NCBI GenBank assembly: GCA_902806595.1
Contig: CADCXC010000003.1
Span: forward strand, 2,666,001-2,730,000
Direction: 5' to 3'
Origin: Pyrenopolyporus hunteri
Taxonomy: Eukaryota > Ascomycota > Sordariomycetes > Xylariales > Hypoxylaceae
DNA: 64,000 bases
The stretch's first letter is position 1; each line of letters begins with the position of its first letter. The position numbers were made by a program, and so were the translations under genes. This document shows, piece after piece, positions 12,108 to 23,703 of this stretch. The notes beneath the pieces were generated by a model. That model was given only the letters and a program-made list of their open reading frames with translations, had not been told where the DNA came from and did no database searches.

Positions 12108-12426
12108 AGCTTTATCACCCCGGCATCTAGTAGGAGTTTAATGAAAGTTCAAGGATAAGGTGTGTTTACATTGCGGTATAGGGCATAAGTGATTACCAGT
12201 ACCTTATTCCTACCGTCCGAGAATGCATGATTAAGTTCATCTATAATCCCGCCTGCGATCTCATCCCGCAGAGTACGTGTGGCCACTCTCAGTAATGAAA
12301 GTCCTAGATTAATTTACAGACAGTTTCATGGAACCGAGGTCAGAAGAAGAAGAAAAGAAAAAAGCACCCATTTATAGCATTCAGAATAATGTTACAGAAA
12401 GAAGCAATTCGCATCTCAAACGCCGT
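12108..12426. other. Shared 3' spacer between convergent genes
   Basis: 319 bases between two convergent stop codons, presumably holding both 3' UTRs. Nothing else is recognisable. Confidence 0.6.
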
Positions 12427-15084
12427 TTAGCGTTGTCTCTTTCTCGCCGTCTCCAGCGCAGAAAGCACATCGTTCAAAAGCCCGTCTCCCCTCTTTCGCT
12501 TTTTGGCCTTAGCCGGGCTACCCCCCGCTCCCACCTGCTCGGTTGCAGGACCCTGCGATGCGCCCGCGGACGCACGCTGGCTGCCGTACCCGGCTCCGGC
12601 CCCGCTACTCTGTTGTTTCGACGCGGTAGGTCCGTGGGAGCGCAGGGCCGCCTTCGGCCCGTGACCCGCCCTACCGTGAGAGGCCGGGGTTCCGGGCACG
12701 GCTTCTCTCGGGTCCGCGCTCGGCCTCGGAACCCTTTCGGCCAGAGCCGCATGCCCGTCGGGGTCCTGGCCGAACCCTCCACGGCCTCTCGGGGTTGGGC
12801 CCCCTCGACCCCTGTTCGGAGTTGGACCTCCCCTACCTCTGCCCGGAGTTGGCCCTCCCCGACCTCTGCCGGGAGTCGGCCCCCCTCGACCCCTGCCTGG
12901 AGTCGGTCCCCCCCGGCCCCTACCTGGGGTTGGGCCACCTTGGCTTTTTGGACCTTTGGCTGGAGTTGGACCACTTTTATTTTTTGGTTCCAATCCCTTT
13001 GGAGTGACCAACGAAGTTATCGCTGGAGTCCATGTGTTATTATTATTTGCCTTTGGTGTTTTTGAAGGTGGTAAAGCTGGAAATCCGGGATCCTTTGGGT
13101 TGGGACCAGATGGAGGTTGATTCGGAGGTTGATTCGGAGGCTGATTCGGAGGCTGATTCGGAGGCTGATTTGGTGGTGGTGGTGGTGGTGGTGGTGGCCC
13201 ACCACCTCCACCACTACCTCCTCCTCCTCCTCCTCCACCGCCGTCTCCCGATGGACCACCATCGCCCCCGAAGCCATGACCAGGATAACCATCAGCGTCG
13301 CCGTAAGCAGCGTGGTAAAATTGGAAATTCACCGGATCCATAGGATCATGGCTGTCATGGCCATGGACGTTAGAAATAACCTCGCCAAACGGGCGATCTA
13401 TAATGGGGTACCTACGTTTGAGTTCCATTGGCCCCCGGCTCAAACCCACCCTCAGGTAGTGCATTTTGAGAGTTGGCGAGCGGCAACGTCTGCGGCGGCT
13501 GCACGTTAACTCTCAGCGGCGTGAGCCTGTAACCGGTTTGAACATAGCCGGAGGGCGGATTAGCCGACTGCACTACATATCTATCACGATTCTCTTAGCA
13601 CTGCGGGCTTCCTTTCCTGAGGGGGGGGTTCTAAATAACGCACCGAAAATCTGTTCTATTTTGGGGGTCGTACGAAAGCTGGCCACATTGCCTGCAGGTA
13701 TAAGCTGTTTGGCATTGCGGGCACGTGTGAGGATTAGCACATATGGCACAGGTGTATTGCCAACCGCAAGATAGGCATCGGAAGTACGGACGGTGTCGAG
13801 GACAATACCAGCCCTTCTCCCAGCGAGTCCTACTCCGTTGTTGCTGTGCCTCCGTCCCAGGATGATCCCTCCGTAAGGGCGGCTCACTCACGCCCCAGCG
13901 GCCAGCCGCGCCCCAGTGAGGCGCCCTTTGATCCATGGCATTCACAAACCGATTACGCAGGGGGATGACTTCATTCTGATAGCGATGTCGCAGGTCTTGG
14001 TTGAAATCTGGGGGGAGCCGGACAACTTCGATCAAGGCGCGTATCCAAGGCATAAATAATTCTTCGTGAATGTCATCTGTTTGCCGTCTTTGCTGGCTCA
14101 TGAGCGTTTCATAAGCGTTCTTGTAAGATACCCAGCTCATGATGATGTCTATATCACGGCTGAATATGTCGCCAACAGCTAGCAAATGTTAACACCGAGA
14201 ACTAAGCTTTAGCCGGGGCAACTTCGTCACCTACCCATCATGGCTCCGACATTGTATGGGACCTCGTAAGTGCGCTGGAAGAGAAACTGGGCTGCATCCT
14301 TACTGAACCGCGGCCACCCCATCCACCCATCACGGTCTCGGCCTTCAAATTGCTCAGCCCAATTAGCAAACCATTCTACAAATCGGAGGTCGTTAACAAA
14401 CGCAGGGCCATGGATGCGGGTGTTGAATTCGCGGGTTAGAATATCCATTGATCGCTCGTCGTACGGCCTCTCAGTGTCATAATAGTCCCGCCGTCTACGG
14501 GCGTAATCCTTGAGGAATCTCAAACGAGCGCTCATGGCAAACCCGACGTAGTACATGATTTCTTCGTGGAAGCCTGTATCCCGTATTGACTGCGGGTTCC
14601 ATCCGTACGACTCGCAGACCGCGCTGAATAGCCTCGTGGCAGCGCCGCCCATATCAACATCGCGCAGTGTGGTCAAATATCGTTTCACCTCCTCGATAAG
14701 CGAATCGCAATCCCTAAGTAAAACGGCGGCTTCCGGGTTCGCGATCAGCCGTGTATATTGGGCGGTTTGGGTGTTTCGATCGCGCGAGTACTCCTGCGTC
14801 CGATCCAGTTGTTGTTCGATCTGGCGAACAAGCTCAGCCCGCGAGTACCTTTGAGCGTCCGTTATCATTATCAAGACGTTGCAAGGTTCGTCAGCATTGC
14901 CGGCTGAGAGGGTATGCCTGAAGCCCGTCGTACGCGTGTAGTAGCGGCTCTGGAGCGACAAGTCTCTGATGAACCAGCTCCCCGAATCCTGGAGTCGTTT
15001 TCTAACATCCCTTGGGATGAAGGACGCGACAGCCGGTATTCTGGGCACCTGGATCTCAGGTGACGGAAAAGGCCTGGTAGCCAT
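12427..15084 (-). CDS. Unrecognised multi-exon protein with a nine-residue-periodic CxxC array and repeat-rich tail
   Basis: Four exons are read on the minus strand: 15084-14235, 14178-13644, 13580-13416 and 13351-12427. The introns (56, 63 and 64 nt) have GTAGGT, GTGCGT and GTAGGT donors, TTAAC/GCTAAG/TTCTAAC branch points and AG acceptors. The frame is exact, giving 824 residues. Residues 1-400 look alpha-helical and charged, with no family I recognise. Residues 409-448 hold one CPRH then four CxxC pairs starting at 418, 427, 436 and 445, exactly nine apart, each preceded by an aromatic or His plus Thr/Arg; this is a probable multi-zinc module. Exon 3 encodes a compact conserved-looking stretch (VNVQPPQTLPLANSQNALP). 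From residue ~517 the protein is low-complexity: Gly run, nine Pro, NQPP repeats, PTPGRGRGG nonapeptide repeats, and a basic end (KAKKRKRG, RKRQR) that could be a nuclear signal. Function unknown. Annotating the exons as separate genes would hide the array. Confidence 0.7.
12797..12930 (-). repeat. 27-bp minisatellite encoding PTPGRGRGG repeats
   Basis: About five copies of a 27-base unit, slightly diverged, encode tandem nonapeptides of the form PTPGRGRGG in the last exon of the CxxC-array protein. Confidence 0.8.
13115..13243 (-). repeat. 12-bp NQPP repeats followed by Pro and Gly codon runs
   Basis: Five 12-base units (plus strand GATTCGGAGGCT-like) encode NQPP. They are followed by a GGT run (poly-Pro on the minus strand) and CCACC/CCTCCT runs (poly-Gly). 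The adjacent GGT and ACC runs are mutually complementary and could form a hairpin. Confidence 0.8.
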
Positions 15085-15877
15085 GATTGGAAGTCTTACT
15101 GCGTGGACGTGCAGTACCGGATGACTACTAGCTACCGAAATCTATCTTCGATGCGCCAACCCACCGAAAAGTTAATTATATAGGTATATAGGTAGGTATA
15201 TAACCGTCTTATTGCTGGTATGAATCTACAGTAAGGGCACCGGGCGAGTTTAGATCTTCCACCAACCTGTACCTATCTTAACAGCGACGTGGTCGATTGA
15301 AAGCCCCGGGTACCTATATAAATACGTATACCGCATTCGGCTACTCTTTATGTTCGATTGCGGCGGGCCGAAAGGTAGAACAAGTCATCAAAGAAATAGA
15401 CCAACGTATTATCTCTAGAGAATGCAAGACAGACTCCGCATAGCCCGACGGGACAGAGGCGCTGTTCGGGACAATGGAAAGACGGGAAATGTAGCGTAGA
15501 TTCATATTTATGGGAACGATGAACCCGAGGTTAAATTACGTGCCAGTTATACAATTAATATCATCGTCGTCGTCGTCGTCGTCGTCGTCGTTGTTGTCGT
15601 ATTAGAGAGTGCTACTCGGCTGAAGAGTACAAGAGTTACGACGAGTAAATGGTATAGAACGGGGTATAATGTATAGACTGGCTGTGAAGTAAAGGATGCA
15701 TATTAACAAAATCGTGCGGCAACTGCAACGGTCTCTAAGAGACTATGATGTCGCAATCTCCCCTAAATGTGACGCAAGCTCCCCAAATCTATTTTATACG
15801 GGCAAGCTAGCCCAAGACAATGTTCACCCACTCAGCCCCTATTACCAGAAACAATACGAACCAACGTGGCCTCTCCC
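15085..15877. other. Spacer between the ammonium transporter 3' end and the CxxC-array gene promoter
   Basis: No supported gene. A TAGGTA-type copy lies near 15180-15200, and a long GTC trinucleotide run is at about 15563-15600. The region just upstream of 15084 serves as promoter for the minus-strand CxxC-array gene. Confidence 0.55.
15563..15600. repeat. GTC/GAC trinucleotide microsatellite
   Basis: About ten GTC units, ending in GTTGTTGTCG, lie in noncoding sequence about 280 bases downstream of the ammonium-transporter stop. Confidence 0.9.
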
Positions 15878-17687
15878 TTAGACGATCTTCTCCGGGCCCT
15901 CGCTACTCTTGGACGAGCCGGCACGGCCGCCATGCTGACCAGTCAGCTCGGCGGCGGTGGCGGAAGACGAAGTGACGACGTCACTAGTGTGGCGCTGTAG
16001 CTCGACGTAGTCGTAGGCGAACTCGCCTAGCTGGTCGTCGTCGACGCCGAGCTCCTCGTTCTCGGCCGACACGCGCAGACTCAGGCCAGGGATCAGGTTA
16101 AGCACGAACAGAATAACGCACGTTAGCACGAACGAGTACGAAAACCCCGCCACGCAGTCCGCGATCTGGTACCCTAGCTGCACGTAGTGGTGGTTGATCC
16201 ACCCGCCTTGGATACTGGTGAAGCCGTCGAGGGCTGCGATGTAGTCGCTACGTCGTAGAATTCCTTTTTAGCATGCTTGCCTTGCGAAGTAAAGAGAACG
16301 AAGAGCTAGGGGCTAGCGAAGCCGTGCCGGGGGGGGGGGGACTTACGCTGCGAAGAGACCCGTTAGAAGATTACCGATAATACCGCCGATACCATGAACG
16401 GCAAAGATATCGAGCGCCTCGTCGACGCCGATGAGGAACTTGAGCTTGGTGGCGAAGTTGCAGCCGATGCCGCCCACGATGCCGAAGATCACGGCGGCCC
16501 AGGGGGTGACGAACCCGGCGGCGGGTGTGATGGCTACGAGGCCGGCGATGGCGCCGGAGCAGAAACCAACCACGGACCACTTCTTCTCGAGGCGGTAGTC
16601 GAGCAGGGTCCAGGTAATACCGCCGACGGAGGCGGCCAGATGGGTGACGATGCAGGCCATGACGGCGCGCATGTTAGCAGCGAGGGCGGAGCCGCCGTTG
16701 AAGCCGAACCATCCGACCCAGAGGAAGACGGTGCCGAGGACGATGTGGGTGACGTTGTGCGGGCGGTACGGCAGGCCTGCGGATTTAGCATAGCCGGTGC
16801 GCTTGCCGATCATGACGGAGAATGCGAGGGCGGCGGCGCCGGACGAGATGTGGACGGGGGTGCCGCCGGCGAAATCGAGGCCACCCATGAGGTAGGACCA
16901 GCCGTTGGGGTTCCAAGTCCAGTACGCGATCGGGTCGTATACGATGGTGGCCCAGATGAACATGAAGACGATGCAGGGTAGAACGCGAGCGCGGTCCACG
17001 GCGGCGCCGATCGCAAGGGCTGGTCTACATCGTGCGCGGCTGCGAGTTAGAGTCCGTGAAGCAAGGGTAAGGGAACTCGAGCGGTGTTTGTCCGACTTTC
17101 TTTTCCTATAAAGGAGGAGGGGGTTTGAGGGGACTCACGTAATAGCAGCGAACATGCCCTGATACAGGCAGAATAGGAGATCCGGGACCTTGTTACTGCC
17201 GACAGACGGTTGGGCGAGGGTCTTCATGAGGCCGAAGTTGGAGAGGTCGCCGATGAAGCTGCTGCCGGTATGGGAGAAGGTCAAACTGTAGCCCCAGAAG
17301 AACCACTGGAAGTCGACGACGGCGATGGAGAGCACGGCCAGCATGATGAGCGAAAGAGCGGACTTTCGCCGGGCGAGGCCCGAGTAGAAGAAGCCGACAC
17401 CGGGGATCATGAGGAGGACGAGGGCGGCGCAGGTCATAATCCACGCGAAGTCACCGCTCTATAATAGAAAAAGAAGCATATTCACTTTAGCATTTTCCTT
17501 TCTCCGCGGCCTTCTCACCGAATAGCGAATGAACCTCGCGCTTCAGCTCCATTTTTTTTTTCTGGTTTTATTTCAATCATGATCGTACCTCGTAGAACTG
17601 ATTCAGATCCATGACGCCGGTTGTATAACCAGCGTCAGCGGCGCCGGTGGTGCCATTGTAAGGCGTGACGTACAAACTGGAAGACAT
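15878..17687 (-). CDS. Ammonium transporter, AMT/MEP family
   Basis: Four exons on the minus strand: 17687-17589, 17458-17139, 17024-16347 and 16247-15878. Introns are 130, 114 and 99 nt with GTACGA, GTGAGT and GTAAGT donors. The join gives 488 residues, a normal length. The start is the ATG at 17687 (MSSSLYVTPYNG); the frame is open further upstream but that part does not look like family sequence. Hallmarks: early segments MIPGVGFFYSGLARRKSALS; the Amt signature GGLDFAGGTPVHISSGAAAL, containing the first channel His; LPYRPHNVTHIVLGT; and the second channel His in DIFAVHGIGGIIGN. About eleven hydrophobic segments are visible, followed by a hydrophilic cytoplasmic C-tail of about 80 residues. 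It is a plasma-membrane protein importing ammonium. Fungal members are typically under nitrogen-catabolite (GATA-factor) control, and HGATAR sites lie upstream. Which paralogue (MeaA/MepA/Mep2-like) it is cannot be settled by eye. Confidence 0.93.
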
Positions 17688-18353
17688 GTCGACGTCTTCG
17701 CTAGCTGGGGCGCCGGTATGCTGCGTAGGACGCGAATTTCGAATTTCCTCCCACCTCGGACACGAGCAAAGGGTGCGGTGTGCTTCCTGCGCAAGAGACA
17801 GCTCGTCGCACAAGACCGGACGTCGCGACTTGCTTTTTTTTGTCGGGGAGATTGAGACACAACAAAGGGAGGGAAGAGGATGTGAAGTCGCCTAGCACAG
17901 AGGATGCCAGGGGCGGGTGCCAGTGCCTAAATACGGCACGCAGCGGCTCGGGCAACTCCCCTTTCCATTGGCACAGCATATGGAGGACAATACATGTAGG
18001 TACTAGTCATGTAGGAGGTACACATACATCTAACGTGCGCGGAGAACGTGTATTATACGCTTGCCTCGGTTGCTATCTGTAGGTACCCCGTACATAGAAC
18101 GGGAGGGAGCGGATACATGGTAGGCAGGTAGGCATGTACAAGGGAATCCATCTTGCATTGCCCTGTGCGACCAATGCGATACGAGAGGGAGGACGGGGAC
18201 AAGGACGCCCCGATACCAAGGGCCTTTGTTCTTGGGATATCGCGATACGTATCTAGGTACATACCTCATATCCACATATCTCATACCTGCATACCTACCT
18301 AGGTATATAGGTACTTGCCAATCTACCTGTGAGCTATGTAGGTAGGTAGGTAG

Positions 18354-18595
18354 TTATCTTGCCCCTATACACTCGTATGTGTGTTCATACATAAGATGTG
18401 AGTATGCAGGTATGCAGGCATGTGTGTATGTATAATGTATAATGTATGTATGTGCGGAGATAGCTGGCTGCGAGGTACTTAGCAGAGATATCAGCCTCCC
18501 CCCCCCCCGGTTGATAGTTCTCAACTTATCATTTAAAATGTCATTGACATTTTTGTTCAGCTACCGTACTTCAGGCGCAGTGGAGCCTCTGATAA
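18354..18595. promoter_or_regulatory. Cluster of five HGATAR (GATA-factor) sites upstream of the ammonium transporter
   Basis: HGATAR matches on either strand: TTATCT at 18354 (AGATAA on minus), AGATAG at 18458, TGATAG at 18512, TTATCA at 18526 (TGATAA on minus) and TGATAA at 18590. They lie about 670-910 bases upstream of the transporter ATG. In fungi AreA/NIT2-type factors bind paired HGATAR sites to activate ammonium-transporter genes on poor nitrogen. The short motif occurs by chance, so this is a moderate-confidence inference. Confidence 0.4.
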
Positions 18596-18691
18596 GGACC
18601 CGAGAAGGCGGCGGACACCCATGCTCTCGCTAACCTTGCTACTCTTGGCGGTGCGATTGCGATGGGGGCCCGGGGGGGTTGGCCGAGAAGG

Positions 18692-18721
18692 GGGACCGAA
18701 GGGGGACCGAAGGGGGAAGGG
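18692..18721. repeat. Tandem 11-mer GGGGGACCGAA
   Basis: Two full copies and one partial copy of an 11-base purine-rich unit in the spacer. No function is evident. Confidence 0.7.
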
Positions 18722-20172
18722 CTCAGGAGAGCTGGAGAGATACACGTCTGTATGGGTGCGTGGCCGGAGCATCACCACTGAAAAGAGCAGACGGACAGCA
18801 GGATTCGTCCATGCATTATGCAGAGGAGATGTGTGGCATTTTCGAATGTCGGACTGAATTACCAAGAGATGAGAAATGATGAAAAACTACCCAGTTGGAC
18901 AGGTACCTAGGTAGGTAGTTTACCTGGGTATGTCCCTGGTTATTTGCTGTTGGAGTTCCTCATGCTGTTCATTTTAAGAATGCAGCTTGTATTTTATGTA
19001 AAACCGACCATTCAGCTGTTGTTTACCAGTTATATATATCTAGGTACTTTACTATTCGCCTACCCAGGCGCTCTATAGTAGCGACGGCTTGACCGCAACG
19101 CCTCTAGGGCTAGCACACGCCGGTTAGGGTTATCTACCTACCTGCTACCTAACCTACCGACTCGATAGGTCAGATACTGGCCTGGGAAGCGTTAAATCGC
19201 TTTGGATGCTAGGGAACCGATATATTATCATTATATTACCTCCCAGCCTAAATAGTACTCGATGAATCAATGGTTCCCTGGTAGATGATGCACCAAGGAA
19301 AACATTTTCAAGTCTTACAATCGAATCCAAGCCCGTCTCATCGTACCTAGGAGGTATGCACGTCGGCTTTTCCGCGCGGGCGTTTTCCGCCCAGGGCTTA
19401 CCTGTATGTTTTACATGTAGAGTCGCTGGTTGGCTCAGAAGGCATACACACCTACACACCTACCTACCCGGGCACGCATGGTACTACCGACCGTCTAATA
19501 TTAGCACATGGTCCCTTTACGGAGTGAACCTCGGCCGACCAAGTTGAAGCTGTCTAAGACATCCGCTCTTAAAGGATAACTACCATATGGACCAGTACAC
19601 TTTTGAACTACGGCATCGGGGTGGCGGATAGGCCGTTCTTTTGCCTCGCTTGCGACGGCTGTGTCGGCTCTTCGGTCCTTCTCCTACACTATTCATGTAG
19701 TTCTTTTGCATCGCCAATTAGCAGGCTAAGGGTTGCGGGAAGCTTCAGACAACGACAAACAATTTCAACAAAGGGATAGCATCAGATCCGAGCAGCTCTC
19801 TTTGTCTAGGTAGGTAAGGCTAGGGATTCCATGGTCCGATGGTACCTTACCTCCATAGCGAAATTCGTACAATGTCATCCTAATTTCATTCATAGGTAAG
19901 GCGCGGCGAAGTATTACCTCGCCGTAGACTCGGTATAGCACTTGGCGTCGGCTGCAGGGCGTAAATGAAGACCCGTCGGGGAAGCTGTGAGGTACTCTCG
20001 GAGATAACCACACTGTCAGCTACCTATGTTCACTATCTACGTACCTACACGTAAGTCATGACTAAAACGCCGTGGAAGCTCATCGTGCCTCGTGATTTCA
20101 TAAGGGCTAGAGTAACGTCTCTTAATCGCTCAGCCGCTAAGCCACCTAGCCGACCATAAAGCAACTCGACTA

Positions 20173-20195
20173 CAGGTAGGTAGGTACCTAGGTAG
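20173..20195. repeat. TAGGTAGGTACCTAGGTAG dispersed motif copy
   Basis: A long copy of the intergenic AGGT/ACCT palindrome family. Confidence 0.75.
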
Positions 20196-21520
20196 ATATG
20201 CATATATGTATTGAAGATATGACGGAAGATCGAAGGGATCACTTTGTATGTTGCAGTGATAAGTATGGGATCGGGCCAAGACCTGCCAAGCGGTGGAGTG
20301 TGCCATGCCCAGAGATAAGGAAATGCGCCGCCCAATAACGATGGGTCCTTTTCTCCTTGAAAACGGGATGTCGAAATCCCTGCTGCCCATTTCTCGAGCT
20401 AACGGCAGGGCTACTAATCAGGGGGTGCTCAAATCTAGGCTGGGGCGTCAACTCCACATCTCAGGTCTCCGCCGGCCTCTCAGCGCAGCGTCTAGCCAAC
20501 TCTTCCTCTCGTTCTACGTAGTAATATGCCTAGGCGTCGTCGTCGTATGCGCGCGGGCTAACCCCGAGGATAGAAGAGCCACCCCAGGTGATAGTCTCAA
20601 CGGTGTCTCAGATCGAGAGACGGGACGTTCAGATCTTTTATGAGACTCTGGCCCCCGTGGAGCTGAAGGAGATGAGGGCCAAGAGATAGCGAGGTCCTTT
20701 GGGTAGCCGTACACGGATGTCATAATAAGATCGCGTAAGCGTCAGAGATTTATGGCCGCAACGGGAGGATGCGTATCGTACGCAAGTTATCGTCAAGCTT
20801 CGCTGTGACACAAAAAATCCTCCTCCTACGTGACCCATCTTCCAACGATCTATCTCGCATATCCCCATGTGTGCAAGCGCCCTTCGCTTCGGTTTGGTCT
20901 AGTGGTAGTCAGTGGAGTTTCAGCCGCAACTTACCAGAGCTGCTATTGATTTCACGAAGTTGTTGCGTCGTACGCTAATTTTAGATAACCCGTCTTCGTG
21001 TTCAAAATAAAGAGAATCAAATCTAGGCGCCTAGAATGTGGCCTTTGGTGTACTGGTCCTAATATACTTGACATATTTGGTTTACCAGCCACGAATTACC
21101 CCGCTATGCGTCGGCGTCTACGATATTAGTTCAACTCATATAGCAAGACGTAGTTGTAGTACTAAGAATCAATTCGTAGACGAGATGAACTTACCTACAG
21201 TAACGGCTAGACCGGTTAACTTGGTCCGTAGCGTCGACGGAAGCGACGTCGTGAGGGTATCATTGACCAACATAAACGTAGGTGGTAATTTACTGATGGC
21301 GTACGTCGTTCCTCGGAAGGATACCGTTTCGTTGAACTGCAGCCGACGATGAGTTATCCAACTCTTAAGCCGTGCGAAGCCATAACGAGGTACAATACAT
21401 TGTCTACCTTCGTATGGTAAGGTTCCATTTACTGGCAGACCGATCTGTTGCAGCGGGGCGAAGAACGACAGCCGATGCGTGGGCAGATACATATCCAGGT
21501 TCTCCGGTCGGAGTAGTATC

Positions 21521-23703
21521 CTAGACGAGAGTGATTTCGTGCTCTTCAAGCGTATGCCCTTCGTACGAAGGAACTTGACAACGCCGAAACTTCTGTTGCA
21601 GGTACGATAGCAAGCGTTCTTCTTGTTCTTGGGCGCTCGACTCAGGCGCTGTAAGCCAGAGTACCACCAACCTTAGCAGCCCGATTCGCTGATAGACGCC
21701 ACGACTAGGCGTCGTAGCCGCTAATATAAGGCTAAACATATATGTTGCTCCAGCATGAGTGCGGCTATTTCTACTAGTCACCGGGAGGAAGAAGCAGTCC
21801 ACTGGCTTCAAAGGACTAGCAGCCGGTAATTCGGTATGCCCGAGCGCATAGCTGTCTACGTAGACATCTACTGCGATTGAACCAGGTAACGCGAAACCGG
21901 GTAAATTATCCAGCGCATTTCTGATAGCGTACTGAATCGTATGTCCGAAGGGTGCTTCCTTAGTCGGTTCAAATATCTGCATAGGCTGATATACTTTCCG
22001 ACGCCTTCCCCGCGCCAGCTTGCCTTCTCCCCGGAGGACGTCGCATGATTCGCAACCCCTGTGGAGTATAGGAAAGACCCATCCCCTGAGCCGAATCCGT
22101 GAGTCCTGAACCGCTCCGTATGGATTAGTCCCAACCGCCGGGGTCGTATGCGTCTCTACAATGTCCACGAGTTCTGTGCCTCTCTCGAGATTCACGTCGG
22201 TCGTCCCGTCCACCGAGGCCCACGACCACGAAGGCGCGCGATAGTCCGGTACATGCCCACGCTGATCCCCGACTTTCGAAGGGTACCAGCAGAGGTCCTG
22301 GTGCATGTCCGATTTCCAAATGCCAGCTAGATACTCTGACTTGAATACAGGCTGAAAGGACTTTGCAATCCCCGAAAGCGCGACCAACTTGTCACCTGGG
22401 TTCGTAATGCTGGCTTGCGAATAAAACATAACTATTCTGCGCCATAACATTTTCGCACTTTCGGGAGGCATATCCTTCAGGGAAGCCAGCGACTGCAGAG
22501 ACCGGTCACTCTGAGCAACTTGAACCTCACAGCTCAGCTCTTCGGCGCACTCGAAGTATACGAGGCGTTTGCTGAAGCTGATGTTTCGCCTCGATAGCAG
22601 GCGCTCCTGAGATACCCAGCCCCTAAGATTGAGTGGTTCCATATCGAGGTTCCGAAAGACGGAATCAATGCCAGAAAGTACCGGCACTAACTTCCCGGAC
22701 CTTGGTAAGCGAATCTGGCCCGGGCATACTTGTTGCGAACACCTTTTATAGAAGAAACCTTCGTTATTGTTGGTCGCAGAGGTAGCGGCGAGGTTGCAGT
22801 ACGCGTTTTGGTAGACTAGGTCCATCGTACCGCTCTCTATATCCCAATCATCGGAATTTTGAATGATGCACTAGTATAGAGAATTAGATCAATATTCCAT
22901 ATGGATGCTAAGAACGCGTCGCAAGGTCCGCTCACTAATGAGTCTATCCACAGGTATTGTACTCCGAGTCTTAACGCGATAACGGCTGCGTCAATAAATT
23001 TCTGGGGCATTCCCAGCTGCGGGATCTCAGTCTTAAAGCCGCTTAGGGTGTCCTTCGTGAGCTTAATGGGCTCCTCTTTTCCCCATCTGTGACTTAATGT
23101 AATATACGGCCCTCGGACGTCGCTGTTAGAGGTGAGGATAAGGCGAAAATGCAACCCTCCCTTTTCTTCCCGTATTTCAACTAGCCTGGTGGGAAGACTC
23201 TTAGAAAGCTGTTGGCATAGTTCATGGTTCTTCTCACAGTTCTCCAGGCGGTCAATAACGTACTTCATCGTCTGTTCGGAGCTCGTGTTATCTGCTATTG
23301 CGCCCGTGTGGCGGTGGAGGCCCGGTCGCTCTTTAGGGTCGTACGTGAAGAATGGCAAGTTGCTCGTGGGGTGGCGTTTGCCATTTATATCAAAATGTGC
23401 ACTTGCCCACCAATAATCAGATGATGATTCGTGCAGCTTCCCGAGACTTTGGAACTTGAACGGACACTCAGATACGGCTGCCGGGGTGATGTCCAGAGGA
23501 TTCCCTTGAAGCGATTTGGGTAGGAACGCGAGATTATCTTGTAGATGCGTCAATATCTTAATACACCACCAGCATCCGCTCCGGACGCCGTCCACCAGCT
23601 CTGCGATGTCGCGGTGGAGAACCTCTTCTTGGAATGCACGTAGTTCGGTCCAAATTCGACAGCGGGCGCAGTCCGCGGTCGAGTTCTTCGAGGCACAGTC
23701 CAT
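21521..23703 (-). CDS. HET (heterokaryon incompatibility) domain protein
   Basis: Two minus-strand exons, 23703-22936 and 22870-21521, separated by a 65-nt intron (GTGAGC donor, ACTAG acceptor), give 705 residues. The intron falls inside the hallmark motif: the first exon ends WIDSL and the second begins CIIQNSDDWD. The start is the ATG at 23703, because the longer frame begins with GTG. The N-terminus (about 1-130) has CARC and WWC cysteine motifs often seen before HET domains. The HET domain runs from about residue 197 (GPYITLSHRWG) through FIDAAVIALRLGVQYLWIDSLC, MDLVYQNAYCNLAATSA and RGWVSQERLLSRR. The remainder is a variable region without a recognised partner domain (no NACHT, WD40 or ankyrin). 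By family it acts in allorecognition and regulated cell death after hyphal fusion; whether this copy is an active incompatibility gene is unknown. No break was seen. Confidence 0.92.

Larger units (their letters stand above)
17688..21520. other. Gene-free spacer (3.8 kb), ammonium-transporter promoter and repeats
   Basis: No convincing gene. It contains dense TAGGTA/TACCTA motif copies (18000-18360, 18900-18925, 19130-19150, 19455-19470, 20173-20195), TATG-rich runs at 18375-18455, an 11-mer purine repeat at 18692-18721 and a cluster of GATA sites. A 126-codon minus-strand frame (21169-21549) overlaps the 3' end of the HET gene but has no recognisable product. Confidence 0.55.

Noticed and set aside
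12328..13065. 245-codon plus-strand frame opposite the repeat-rich exon
   Set aside because: It is the antisense shadow of the Pro/Gly/Arg-rich repeats of the minus-strand gene; length is explained by the repeats lacking stops on both strands.
13412..13414. Premature stop in exon 3 of the CxxC-array gene suggesting a pseudogene
   Set aside because: The TAG is part of a GTAGGT donor; splicing to 13351 with a TTCTAAC branch point keeps the frame.
16394..16981. 195-codon plus-strand frame in the ammonium-transporter region
   Set aside because: Antisense shadow of the GC-rich transporter exon; acidic low-complexity composition.
20888..20960. tRNA-like A-box (TGGTCTAGTGGTAG)
   Set aside because: The D-arm-like segment is convincing, but no GTTCGANNC B-box, anticodon stem or matching acceptor stem follows, so it is not called a tRNA gene; it may be a remnant or chance.
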